Below, piece by piece: positions 1 to 14,059 of a stretch of 64,000 nt of DNA; the stretch's first letter is position 1; the number at the start of each line of letters is the position of its first letter. The position numbers were made by a program, and so were the translations under genes. Below the pieces are notes generated by a model, which was not told where the DNA came from, did not search any database, and saw only the letters and a list, made by a program, of their open reading frames with translations. Source of the stretch: Neurospora intermedia (lineage: Eukaryota; Ascomycota; Sordariomycetes; Sordariales; Sordariaceae). The stretch is from positions 2,170,001 to 2,234,000 of the forward strand of contig BTPP01000004.1 in NCBI GenBank assembly GCA_037102815.1, read 5' to 3'.

Positions 1-296
1 AAAGGAAAGGGGAGAGAAGATAACTTACAAGGACATCCACAATGCCTCAAAAACAACACCACGGTCGGCTTGGCGCTAGGAAATCGAATTTGCTCCGACT
101 GAGGCGCCCTGCCACCCACCAGGGGAACGGGGGATACCTCGTGCGGCTGCTTTTCTGGGTCGTGCTGCCGGTTGGGTTGGCTTTGAGCTTGGGGAGGAGG
201 GTTGATGTTGATGGGTGGGAAAGTGGTGGTGTCGTATGAAGCCGATGACGGGGTGTAGAGCTGTGGTGAGCCGTCTTCACCGGCGTAGACGGGCAT
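1..296 (-). CDS. AhpC/TSA-like thioredoxin-fold protein, N-terminal part
   Basis: First exon (29-296) of a gene running off the left edge; the GTAAGT donor begins at 28 on the minus strand. The ATG at 296 opens an 89-codon exon. The first ~70 residues are proline/glutamine-rich and look disordered. They are followed by a beta strand and the active-site-like motif FLRHCGCP, which resembles the start of the thioredoxin fold in the fungal AhpC/TSA (PRXL2-like) family, where a CxxC-type or related cysteine pair lies just after the first strand. The family is linked to peroxide or redox chemistry, but many fungal members have no tested function. Only the N-terminal third is visible, so the rest of the fold and the true enzyme class cannot be judged. 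Other thioredoxin-like families remain possible. Confidence 0.6.
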   Translation of the reverse strand, partial: MPVYAGEDGSPQLYTPSSASYDTTTFPPININPPPQAQSQPNRQHDPEKQPHEVSPVPLVGGRAPQSEQIRFPSAKPTVVLFLRHCGCPCKLSSLPFP

Positions 297-1418
297 TTTG
301 ATCTTTGAGGCTTGGTTTTGATTGATGATAGGCTGAATGTTTATGCAACGCTTTGGTGTAGAGCTGAAAAAAAGAAAAGGTTGTTGTAGGTGTGATGAGT
401 AGTCGAGAGATTATGTCGGTCAGTAGAGATGTATGTATATATGGGTGGCGTGGTATCGATTGGAACCTTTTTTCGGTGAGGGTCGGTTTGTATAAGTGCC
501 CCTGCACTGGTGGGTGAGGAAGCTATGATAGGCGGCGCTGTGTGTGCGGTAGCCAGGAAATAACGGAACAGGTTACAGTAACATGATGGACTGAGGGTTG
601 AAACTCATAAAGTTCAATTGAGGTCATTGCTGTGCAATGATAATACGTACAAAACCGTTGGCCCGCGCTTCCCGAGCTCACAGCTAATGCTCGACCGCCC
701 ATTGTGGTGGTGTATACTTCCTTACCCCTCAAGATTCTTTGGTGATTCTAGGCGAGTCTGCGGGTCGACCAACACCGCGTAGCCAGGGTACGTGTTCCGG
801 GGGTTTTAGTGCATAGAACTACAAAATAAAGTACCGGCCTTGGGGAATTGTCATGCAAGTTCAATCGACTTTCACGTTGTTTTGATTGTCACCTTTCTCA
901 CAAAATGAGTATGTGAGTCTTGGGTTCATCTCTAGCTTGGGCCCTTTGCACATGTGCGAGTACTGATAACAGTACAAACCAAAGGCCGTAGGGCAGCGAG
1001 GTCATATTGCAAGTCCCAATATTCTGTACACCGTAAGCCCCTTGACCACTTGTTGCCAGGACGGTGAACAGAAATCTGCAGTCGTCTTATTTAACATTCT
1101 CTTGAGTAATGAATCGACAGAATGATAATTGATTAGAGTTATTCCGCGTCAAAAGCTCTACGATACCCCATACCGTCCTTCCATGCATGTGCTTCTCTTC
1201 TGTTCTAGTCCCCTTCTCTGTCCCCAGCACTTCCACCTTCTCAATGTTTACAAGTGAAGGCTCTTCTTCCCAAGAGCCCAAGACCAAAATGCGCCTGAAT
1301 TGCATGCATTCACAATAACCACCCAACCAATTCCATTTGGTACCCCTACGGGAACCGCCCCACCTCTTTATAGCTGTCCTTTCCAGCGGCCTCACCCGCA
1401 TGTATCTCTGATCAACAT
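297..1418. other. Intergenic: promoter of the AhpC/TSA-like gene and 3' side of the Zn2Cys6 gene
   Basis: No supportable gene. Short open frames on both strands are under 105 codons, lack splice-consistent extensions and resemble no family I know. The region next to 297 should hold the promoter and leader of the leftmost gene, and the part next to 1418 should hold the terminator of the zinc-cluster gene. I see no repeat or RNA gene. Confidence 0.5.
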
Positions 1419-3928
1419 TTAACTAACAGCCAGATACTCCATCTGAACATCCCACTCACCCTCCAAGCCCCTCAGCTTTCTAAGTAACACCACCTTATTG
1501 CTACTCGCCCTCCTCGAGCCCGTCCCTTCTTCTTTTCCATCATCACAATCCGACATCAGTGCTGCTGTGTGCACCCGGAAGTGTTCCGGGACATCGTAAG
1601 GGGCGTCGGGACTGCGCATACGCCGGGCTTGCGCTGGCACTGCTGAAGGTGGATGGCTGGGACCGAAGGATATACCGGATGATTGTTTCCGTGAACATGA
1701 TTGTGAGTGTGGGCGTGGTGGAATATATAAGTGATGGGCGGTTGCTGCGGGGATACTGTTCCAGTTCAGTTGATGTTGGTGTTGGTATTGGTTTTGAACC
1801 AGCGGGGCGGTCCACGCGGGGGATGCTGTTAATGTTGCTGTGGTTGTTATTGCGGCGGTCACTGCTGCCACTTCGGCTGACAATGTCATCGGGACCGTTA
1901 CAGGCGGGTTGTTCATGTCCACGCCCATGTATATCGTGTCGCTTAACTCAGCAGTGGCATCCATATCGTACGATGACGCAGCCGAGTAGGAACAATCGCT
2001 GTGTGAGTGTACCGAGTGCTGATCTTCGGCGAGCAGAAGAGATGGGTCGACGGGCAGATCATGCTGGCTCATGCTGAGCTTCGACTGGGCGAAATCGATC
2101 GTTCCTTCGCCTACCAGTCCAGATCCTGACCCCAAAGAAGAAACTATGGTTGCGGTACCATCGGCGTCGCTATAACCAAATGGTGTGTCTTGGAGCTCGC
2201 TGGACCACATCTCACCTGGGGCAAGAGGGTACGAGAACGGCGTGCTCGTTGCGTCAGGTGGAGATGCTGAGTGCGATGGGGTATATTCAGAGTACAGATG
2301 CCTCTCCTCGAGCTTGATGGTGTATTCAGCTATCGAAGCCATGATGTCGGCGCGCCAGACATTCTCGCGGCGGGCGGGGTTGCGACGAAGAAGGTCGAGG
2401 GCAGCGCGGCGGACTTCGGGATGGCGGCATTTGATGGCGACGAAGAACAAGGGGGCTATGACGTGAGTTTCGAAACTGAACATGGCAGAGAAGCGTCGTG
2501 CGTCTCTTAGTGATGCTGCTGTGCCTGTTACTGTCCCGGCTTTGCTTGTCTGACTTCCGCGCGTTGAGGGGTTGGAGAGTGTTTCCATGAAAGCGGCTGC
2601 GCGGGGAATGATGGCGGAAAAGAAGGAGATGTGGTCATCAAAGGCGGTTTCCTTGGTGCTTAACGCTGTTGATATCCAAATGTGAATGGTCTTAGTATGT
2701 ATTTCGATCAAGTCAACACACCCCGATGGGAGAAGCTTTTGGTTTCTGGACAGGAAGAGCGCGAATGCGACGTTAAACCTAGACAGCTTCCTCATCAAAA
2801 GATCCTGCTCCCCTTCCAGTGCCCGCAGTTCTTCCGGTGATACTTGTTGATACTTTGCCGGCTTTGATCTCTTTGTGAACCTGAGACACTCTTCCATAAA
2901 GTCGTGTAGCGCGTACCGAACTTGGTCAATTGTCTCAAAGGTCATTGGAACGTCGGTCAACGTCTTCAACGGTACTGGTATAGCAGTAGGATCTCCACCG
3001 ATCATCAACATTGTTAGACTGATTCGAGTGTACATGGGAACAATGTGATTGCGTATGATCTCAAATTCGGGGTTCGCCCGCAGCGACGGCTTTCGTTCGA
3101 GCTGACTTAACAGCTGGTGCCCTTGTTGTAGGTGGATAAGTGATTCGACATCCTTAACTTGCATAAACTCGAGAAAGACGAAGAGGATACAGGTGAGAAG
3201 TGGTACAAGGGGCCTTGAGTCGACGTCTGGCATCCGGTCCAAAAGACAAGAAATGGCTTTGTTGTATTGGAATAGCGCAAAAGACTGCTTGTCGGCAATG
3301 TCGACGTAGGGCGTCACGGCACCGCGTACCATTGCTTCGTGCAGGCTGCTAACAGCCAACACGGCGTGCTTCACTGCTGGTTCGGATTCACAGATCTGAA
3401 GCACAAGCACACGCCAAAAAGCACCGTCAAAGTCACCGGAAAGGCAAGGTGCCGTGACATCCTGGAAGAAGTGAAAGGAACGTCTCTCGTCCTCGGATGC
3501 CCACTGGTAAAAGACAGATAGCGAGCCGCGAGGGTTGTTGGCATCGGTCTGGGACACGCCGCCGGATCTTCGGGGTCTCCTGCTAATCAAGGTTTTTGCG
3601 TCAAGGTATCCATCGCATCTTCGACCAGTCTTTGTGCAACGGACACAAAACGGTTTTGCCTCATCGCACTTGACTTTGCGGATCCTGTATGCGAGTGTCA
3701 GGTACAATTTCAAGTTGATCGAGGGCGTCAAGGAGAGATCCGGGTGTTGATGTACTCATAAACCCTTGTCTTTTGTGAGACCAGGCGTCTAGGATGGCGA
3801 ACTCGGACTTACTTGCAGGTTAGACAGCCGGTTCTTACTTTCTTCGACCCTTTCCTTCCTGACTGAGCAGGCCGAGGTGTAGAAGAAGATGTTCCCGAGG
3901 GCTCTGGACGGGGGCCCATGATCGCCAT
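1419..3928 (-). CDS. Zn(II)2Cys6 fungal transcription factor
   Basis: Two exons, 3813-3928 and 1419-3684, with a 128-nt intron, give 793 residues. The splice falls inside the zinc cluster and completes it: C35, C38, C45, C52, C55 and C62 form the C-x2-C-x6-C-x6-C-x2-C-x6-C pattern (CLTCKIRKVKC then CVRCTKTGRRC), with the basic recognition stretch between C38 and C45. The middle (about 100-500) is helical and looks like the fungal_trans_2/DUF3468 regulatory domain, starting near FHFFQDVTAPCL. The C-terminal 300 residues are rich in S, T, A, H and Q and are probably disordered or activating. It should bind CGG-type half sites in the nucleus; target genes cannot be read from sequence. The ATG at 3928 is the first in a frame that splices cleanly; a second Met lies three codons later. 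Confidence 0.88.
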
Positions 3929-5633
3929 GGCCTCCCTGGTACCCTTAGCTCGGTGATGACTCGTCCCTATTTGCTGTTGCATCTTGTCTGTGAAATGTTG
4001 GTAGTAAGTCTAGTTCGGACTCAGAGATCGCTCATAAAATCCGAGCAGTACTGGCTCGGATTCGCGAACTGGACTAAGAGGAGAGAAGCAGGCAGAATAA
4101 AGTCTGCCTTCACTATGGACTTTGGAAGGAGAGCGAGCCGAGACGTAAGATGTGGGACATGGATGGGTGAGATTTTAAGTTGACCGAGAGTAAGCTCCGT
4201 GGATCAAGGGTAGAGGGCCGAATTGGTTGTACCCTCACATATAAAGGAAAAAAAGTATCTGAGGCGGTCGTAGCTGGCTAGGCGAGAAAGGATACTATAA
4301 GGCCTGGGCTTGGGGCAGTACCCATCAGAACTTTAACCTATACACCCCGCCTAAGATGCGACCCCAACCATAGCCATGAGAGAGGTTTAAAATGGGAATG
4401 GAATGGGAAAGGGTATAGTGCTGCCGGTAGCGTAGGTGCACGCCGCCTCACTGTCGACCGAACCAGACATGTACCTTTTTGGCCCGTCCCTTGGTGGGAT
4501 GGTATGATTATGTGCTGGTCCCCTTGTCACCACAAGGCGCCAATCGCATCAGCGAAGGGTAGCAGTAGTATTGAGACAGGACGAAGTACATGGCTTGCTA
4601 AGCATATATGTTCTTCAAAGGTGTGGAGGAAGAGAAAGCGCAATGAAAGTGGAAGGACCTCCTTGTTCTGCCATTGTTTTAGGCATGCGCAACTCAAATC
4701 AATGCCTTTCTCGTCTGTGCCCGTCTTGTCATACCACGAAACAGGGACCTTACAAACCACACGGCTGTGTATACTAGCTCTCAGACTTGTAACAGCAGGT
4801 TCGGGCAGACGAAAAGGGAGTAGACGCGGTACAATAACCAATGACCGTCTGAATGGATGCAGGACGGTGTGGTCCCATCAGGACTGGAAAGCCACCTGGA
4901 TGTGGATTCTTACGCCTCCTTGACCTACGTAACAATAAAACATGGACAACTGAAGTTGTGCTTGAAAAAGAAGATAGGCAGAAGGATTTGCTGACAATCC
5001 AGAAGCCGCCAAGCCGGGGCAAGGAAACCTTCAGGAAAGCTGCCCGATGTCATGTTACACCGGCAAACAGCATCGAGGACCGATCCGCGAGCATTTGAAT
5101 CCCGTTGACGTGGAGCATGGTCCTGGTCCTCCATGCTCCCCAGCTTTCGCAGCTCCCTCGGCTTGCCGCATACCCAGCCGCCACTAAGCTCACCTCAACT
5201 TTGCTCTAACCCATCACTGCCACTGCGTCTTATGTAATTGAGCAAAAGAGGGACGGCAGTGAAGATGATTGATGCTGGGAAATTGCTGGCCATCGAAATC
5301 AGGCATCCGTTTAACGTCCCGTAGACTGGAAACAGTCGCCGTTGATGTGAGGCATGACGAGGACACAATGGGGCAGTGAGCGGGAAACGGTGCCAGTTCC
5401 ACACTCGGCGTTAGGGAAAGAGGCTCGATCCCTGAAGTCATTAATAATACAGAATCAGGGTGAACCTGCACAATTCGTTCGTTCGTCGCTTTTATCGGGT
5501 CTGATGCTTGTTGTTCACTTGTTGTTGTTGCGGTTACATCTGCTTGTCACTCTCACAGCCCTGTTGAGGGGTTGACCATCAACCCATGAGATCAAAGCAA
5601 GAGTTGCTGACTGCCGGGGCTCGGGCCAAATAG

Positions 5634-5742
5634 GTGTGGTGTTAAGCGCTTACGCTGTGATCTCTAACAGCAGAGTTAGCACCTATGCTGTTTGTCTTTG
5701 GGCTTCACTAACACTGATCGATAACAGCTAAGCGCACCACAC
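5634..5742. repeat. Imperfect inverted-repeat unit of ~109 bp (possible hairpin or MITE-like unit)
   Basis: The left arm starts GTGTGGTG (5634-5641) and the right arm ends CACCACAC (5735-5742). Moving inward, the arms also share CGCTTA, GCTGT and GATC blocks with small gaps, about 23 matching bases in all. Inside lies a second small stem, CTAAC (5664-5668) with GTTAG (5675-5679), and the palindrome TAAGCGCTTA. No convincing target-site duplication flanks it. It could be a degraded miniature inverted-repeat transposon, a structured RNA, or chance. Confidence 0.35.
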
Positions 5743-8276
5743 AAGAGTTGTCTCCATCTCTAGGGCTATGTGGGGAAATAGCAACTCACTCACCTTCCTC
5801 AACCGACACAACTTCCCAGTGCCACTTTCAGTTCCTAAACATGGACACCAGCCGTCTTCAAATTCAAGGTGATGAAACTCAAGGTGATAACTGAAAGTAG
5901 GTTATGTATTTCTATGTTTCGTTAGCAGGGTTCATAACACCGAAATACTAGCGAAGCAAGGTGGTTCTACCATCTAGCGTAAGAGTAATTCCTGTTTCCC
6001 GGTCCGCGCATCCACGATACTAGCATCTCTCCCACATTGGTACCTCACACTATTGGCTTGACCCCCCACCTCTTCCTTGTGAAGCTGCGCATGATCTTTT
6101 GAAAGGTGAGATTCCCAGCTGTTTTACTATTCTTCCCATGCATTAGTTCACGTACACAGGCCATAAGTACCATGTTGGCCCTGCCACATCAAGCGCCAGT
6201 CAACATCTACCAACCTTCAACACAAGCTGCCGTGAACGTCAAGTATCAAGCTACCCACGACTACAAACAGGGCAACCAGGATGACAGTTCCATGTTCACC
6301 TTGAAAGATTTCACAGTTAACAGATCCTCGCAAACCGACGTGAGAGAAACTATACCACCAGGCATGACAGAGTTGTGATGACCCGGCTGATATCCAATCC
6401 GTCTCAGGGACATTGGTCCAGTATCTGTCCCGCCCGGCTTCCAGCACCGTCGTACTTCAAAGTTGCCGACAGATGAGACCATGCAACCTTGAATGCACGG
6501 TTCTGCTTAAACTACGCGGCAGGCTACGTAACGCGCCCTTTGTCCAACGTGGTGCAGGCACTGGGTTATATGGCTTTACACCTGATTAGAGTACGCTTAT
6601 CACAGTTACATACGTGAGTTTCTTAGAAGCCAGCCGTCCCAATGGGCAGCAATATCACAACTTGCCTTCTTCCTCATAAAGTTTTGCATTGATTCTGCGT
6701 CTAAAGCCGGCTGAGTAGTCACAGTGACGGCAGCAGTGTCACGTCAAAGCCCCCCTCCGGTGAATCGACACTGTTAGCCACACCGCCCTTCCGTGTTCCG
6801 AGCCACTCCGTCTACGAGTTCCATCCTCGTCCACCAGTGTCTTCATTGTCTCCGTTCAGCATCCGTAGCAGTTTAAAGGTTTCTCTATGTGGGATATGAA
6901 GTGAAGAGATCTCTCAATTTGGTCTAGAGACACCACATTGCCTACTTACTAACAGTCTGATTCAAAGGCCATGCCACCGAGCACCATTTCGTACAAAAGT
7001 TGGGTAACGCTGTATCATCTGGCAAATATTCTCGAAGATGAGACACAAACGGCCGTTTAATCCTCTAATCTACCTCGAAATCTATAAGGCTGACCTCGAA
7101 GCAAGATATTTGTCGAATTTCATCAAGAAAGAAATTGAACGACTCGCTGGGCCCGACACGGCCTCAGCTTTACGCATATTTCAAGTCTGGTTTAGGGGCA
7201 TAACTCTGGTTTTGACGGTGTGTAGATGCCCCGTGAAGTGTTTTGAGGCTGAAAGCGATTGCCTTGTACCAACACAAGTTCCTCTTCCTCCTTTGACGGT
7301 CCATCATCGCTATGCGGGACGGCAGCTTCGAACCACTAGCAAGCTCCAGCAAAGCAAAATCGGATGGGAATAGCCTCTCTGTATGGCAACATGAATGTGA
7401 ATTACACCCCCTATGCCAACACAAACAATACTGGTACAGTTACGTACGGCGACCATCATTTCCCCCAAGCTCTTCATTCTGAGCAGGTTCAGACTTCACA
7501 CGACATTCGTCTCGCCCTGCCCCACACCGCCAAACCTGGTCAGGAGCGATATTATTCTGCTGATGGAATGGCGGACTCTTTGGCCAATTTGCAAAATTAA
7601 TAGTGTAGCTTTGTATTCACTGTATAGTATGTTTGCGGCACCACGCGAGAGTAGAAAGACTGGTCCAGTTCCAGTCCCACCTGTGTTTAAGTGCGAGCAC
7701 CTCGGACTTTTTTTTTTCTCTCCACTCACCCACCGTGCAACCACTCACGTTTCCCCCATCTATATACAACCCTTTCACCATATCCCATAAACTGCTAGGC
7801 TCCTGGATACACATACGTGCATCTGATATCAATAAAGGGAACAAGATGATTCCGGTCCGACCAGAAGAGACGCCGTAGGGCTGCCGTTGCCGAATTGGGT
7901 GAACATTCTACATACTAAAAACGCCCACATACTACTTACCTGATGTTGTGATAGGGCAAAGTACATCAATACACCCACTCATCTTCACGAAAACGTGCTC
8001 TTTTGCATAAGCCTCTTGTAATTAAGCGCGCGTCTAGGGGAGAGATGCTGTGGGGACGGGAGATGATGAGAAACTTTGAAGTGATGCCGGACGCGGTCCT
8101 TAAAAAAAGCTTCCATCTCTTCTCCCAAAGAAATTCAAGGTAGAATGAGACCACCAGGAGTTGCTACTTTCTATTTGAAAGCCACTCTTGATGGCTCAAG
8201 GCAACGAGGTAAAATTAGTAGTGTTCCTTTCTTTTCCTTACCCGTTGAGAACATTAAGACGTCTACATAACAATTT

Positions 8277-8297
8277 GAGAGAGAGAGAGAGAGAGAG
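8277..8297. repeat. (GA)n microsatellite
   Basis: About ten GA units in a row, in the gene-free interval upstream of cdc48. Simple repeats of this kind are common in Neurospora-type intergenic DNA. Confidence 0.9.
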
Positions 8298-9719
8298 GCA
8301 GGACACTTATGTGGCGTTGACTCAGCTGAATGTCTGACAACCTACCTAGAACTGTTCTTACTGACATGCACATGAAGAGCAGACTAAGGTCGTCTCTGGA
8401 TATATTAGGCAGAGCAGTAAAGAAAACCAAGCCGTGCCACAGGCATCCGCTCATGCATCATACGTACCATCCCTTTCCCCGTCTCTTGTACTTGAGTAAA
8501 TCTAATCAACAAACATCTTGAACTTCAACAGCGAGCTCGAATAACTTTCCATCGTCACTTCACCACTACACCCTTTCATATTACTCACACTGCGCTTTAC
8601 CCACCCTACCTCTACGGTGCCTGGCTTCTACTCTACCCCTGGAGCAAGGCATAGCGTACATTACTAGCCCAAGTATAGGTAGTCACACGTGCGGCATAAC
8701 ATTCGACGTCCATGCTGGGACGGAAGGCGTAATCCCATCTTGCCACTCGTACGATTCAGTCGCCGTCGCTCTAGTGTCCCATCTAGAGGTAAGCGAGCCA
8801 GATTGGTATCAGATCCCCATACGCCACAGACCGGACGTAGTTGCATCCGTTCACTAAGTAGAAATCACTCAGCCCCTCTGCCTTCTTAACACTGTAATAT
8901 CAAACGAGAACGGTGCTTATGGGGCCACTGAAGTCCATCAGATGGCTACAAAGCAGTAACAGGCAACAGAAATTGACTTCATGTTTGCTCAAAGCGAGAT
9001 AGGATTGGGACCATACTTGGTTCCAAAGGGGGCGGAGATAAGGGGATGGGAATTCAAATGTACCAGAACCTACTAAGATTGAAACGTGATGTATTGACGA
9101 GGTGGACGAGGCTCGAGGCATCAGAGATCAAGGCAGGGCAAGCAGATGTATGAAGCCAGGGTTCTGTAGACAATAGAAACGTCGAAACGTTCGGTTGATT
9201 CCACGCCCCTATTATCAGTGAACTCAACATGTTGTGCTGTTCGTCCTGGACGTGACACCGAGGGAATGGGCTACTTCGTTATTTAGCTAAAGTCAGTTGG
9301 TGTTGGTTGTCACGTTTTCTATATCGACGCTGCCTCGGTGTGATATTCTGAGCTCAAATCCATTGACAGGTACCCATGGGTGATCTTGTTCTAAGTTTGA
9401 CGAAGTCCTATCTTTAGCAAGAGTATCAAGACTCTATCAGGCTCCCGGGTACCTCGTGGCTGGGTTGGGTAGGGGCACGTTGATTGGGAAGGCAGAGGGA
9501 GTGGTCTAGTTGACTGAATATAGGTAGTCCTCATGTCTAACGAGCTGTACCCGGAAAACTGCCAAGCCTTGCTCACACTGACACCACGAGGGTGAATGTC
9601 GTTGAAGTCGAGGCTGGTTTGATTATTATTCTGTTGCCTGAAAGGAAAGGCCAGATCCTCCGAGCTCCAGCCCCATTCTGGCTCAATGCATGTTGTACAG
9701 TAGGTAGTTACGGTATATC

Positions 9720-10003
9720 GGATCCGGATCGTGGAGGCATTGGACTACCGGACCTTGAGGTCCCTTTGGACTCTGAATGGCCAGGTGGGCGGCGCGCCGC
9801 AGCGTCTTTCGGGGTCACCATGTACAGCGGGGTAGCTAACACCCATGGTACTACACTACTGATGTAGTACGTTACAAGGGTACCGAGCTCCGTGGCTTCT
9901 AGCCCGGCCTTCTTCCAGCCGGGCGCCGAGCAGCCCGGGGGGAGACTCCGGAACGTACTGGGTATCGGCTTGCCAGGGCGGAGGCGTACGGCCGGCGCGC
10001 GCC
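9720..10003. other. GC-rich cluster of short perfect palindromes
   Basis: Six short dyads lie within 290 bp: GATCCGGATC (9721-9730), GGACCT-TG-AGGTCC (9750-9763), GCGGCGCGCCGC (9789-9800), GTACTACA with TGTAGTAC (9848-9870), GCCCGGC with GCCGGGC (9902-9924) and GGCGCGCGCC (9994-10003). The segment is visibly more GC-rich than its surroundings, and no protein frame here is convincing. Whether the cluster exceeds chance for its composition needs a computed test. Confidence 0.5.
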
Positions 10004-11245
10004 TCGTATAAGCACGGGCGGGGACGTGTCCTACAGCCCCTGAGGACCGGGTTCTCGGTCGGGTCGAGGGTCGTCGTTTGCTCTCCTTTGGCCGCAAAGA
10101 TCAAACGTCACTCGCTTGCTCCACTCAAAGTGGCATGCGGGTTCCTGCGACGTCCGGACAAACGGACTCTCTCGAATCTCGATAAGACGACAGTTGCAGC
10201 CTGCCAACTTTCCGCGTGTTTTCCTGTCCCATTTCGTTCTCTGTGATACCTCTACCTACCTAGCAGCATCGTTGGCCTGTGGCATCTGTACATGGAGACC
10301 ATCCGGTGGTGCATGCGACAACCACTGACCGCCTTGCTGTCCGTACTGCGGGGGAGGGGCAAATAGGAAGTCCAGTCCCAGCATGTCCAGTCTTCCTCGA
10401 GAGACCTGACAGCCTGGCCATCTGGACATCGGTGCTCGAGCGGTGCTGCAGCATCCGAACCTCGCTTCACTGTAAATCTTGAACTGAAGAAATGGAACGA
10501 ACCCCAAGTCAAACAAGATGAAGCTTTGATCTGTCAGCAGGTTTGTAGAACGCATTCGAAGGTTCCGGCCACACCGTTGCTTTACCAGGTGTGTCGGGCG
10601 ACCTGAAGATCCTCGGAGCGATGGCAGAAGGCGTGCCTGGAGCCCGGAACAGCCAGGGCACCTCAAGCAGACAGAGTGGCAGAATGGAAGTGTACCTATG
10701 GGCGAAAAGCACGGACCTCTGTCGCCCCAGAAAAGGCTCCGCTCATACTTCGTCATCCAAATGGTCGCCTGGCGGGGCGGTTTGTCAGTCAGTGACACTG
10801 ACAGTTGAATCAGATGCTGTTGCTGTTGCCGCTCCCCAGCTGCTGGCCACCAGCTGCTTGCCCCTGGTTGGCTGGCCTTGGAGGGAGCAAGCGGTCGGTG
10901 CCACTCGCCGGTGCAGCGGTGCTTGCTTGCTTTGGCTCGAACCGTCCTTTCCATGCCTGGCCGTGACAACCTGAACGTAAACGAAACCAACTCCAACACC
11001 AAAACGCAAAGGCACTTCGTCTCTCCGACTGGTCCTTTTTTCTTTTTCCATCCCAACACCATTCACATTCACCTCGCCGTTCAACCTCCAAAGAATCCCT
11101 TTATCAGCGGGTCTTGAGGCTACGAATTCTGGTTTTTTTCTCCAAAACCACTTCTTCTCGCTACATCCTCTCCGTGGATTAGCATCACCGTCCGCGATAC
11201 CCAAATACCCCATTTATTCTACTGATTCTCAACACAAACGTCAAG

Positions 11246-14059
<2,814 letters not shown>

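Larger units (their letters stand above)
3929..11245. other. 7.3-kb divergent intergenic region without supportable genes
   Basis: This lies between the zinc-cluster gene (-) and cdc48 (+). Many small open frames exist, the longest about 268 codons (minus strand, 10256-11062), but none carries a recognisable domain, conserved motif or good splice-linked extension, and several overlap in different frames. The last few hundred bases before 11246 are pyrimidine-rich and are probably the cdc48 promoter and leader. A GA dinucleotide run is at 8277-8297. A TACCTACC-type promoter motif found elsewhere in the window is at about 10250. No tRNA or dispersed 5S rRNA gene was seen on a read of both strands. 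Non-coding RNAs or distal regulatory DNA are possible. Confidence 0.5.

Noticed and set aside
9879-9890. GGTACCGAGCTC resembling a cloning-vector polylinker.
   Set aside because: Only 12 bases match and the flanks match no vector I know, so I treat it as part of the palindrome-rich island rather than contamination.
10256-11062. A 268-codon minus-strand frame in the gap before cdc48.
   Set aside because: It shows no recognised domain, overlaps other frames of similar quality, and part of it is the probable cdc48 promoter.
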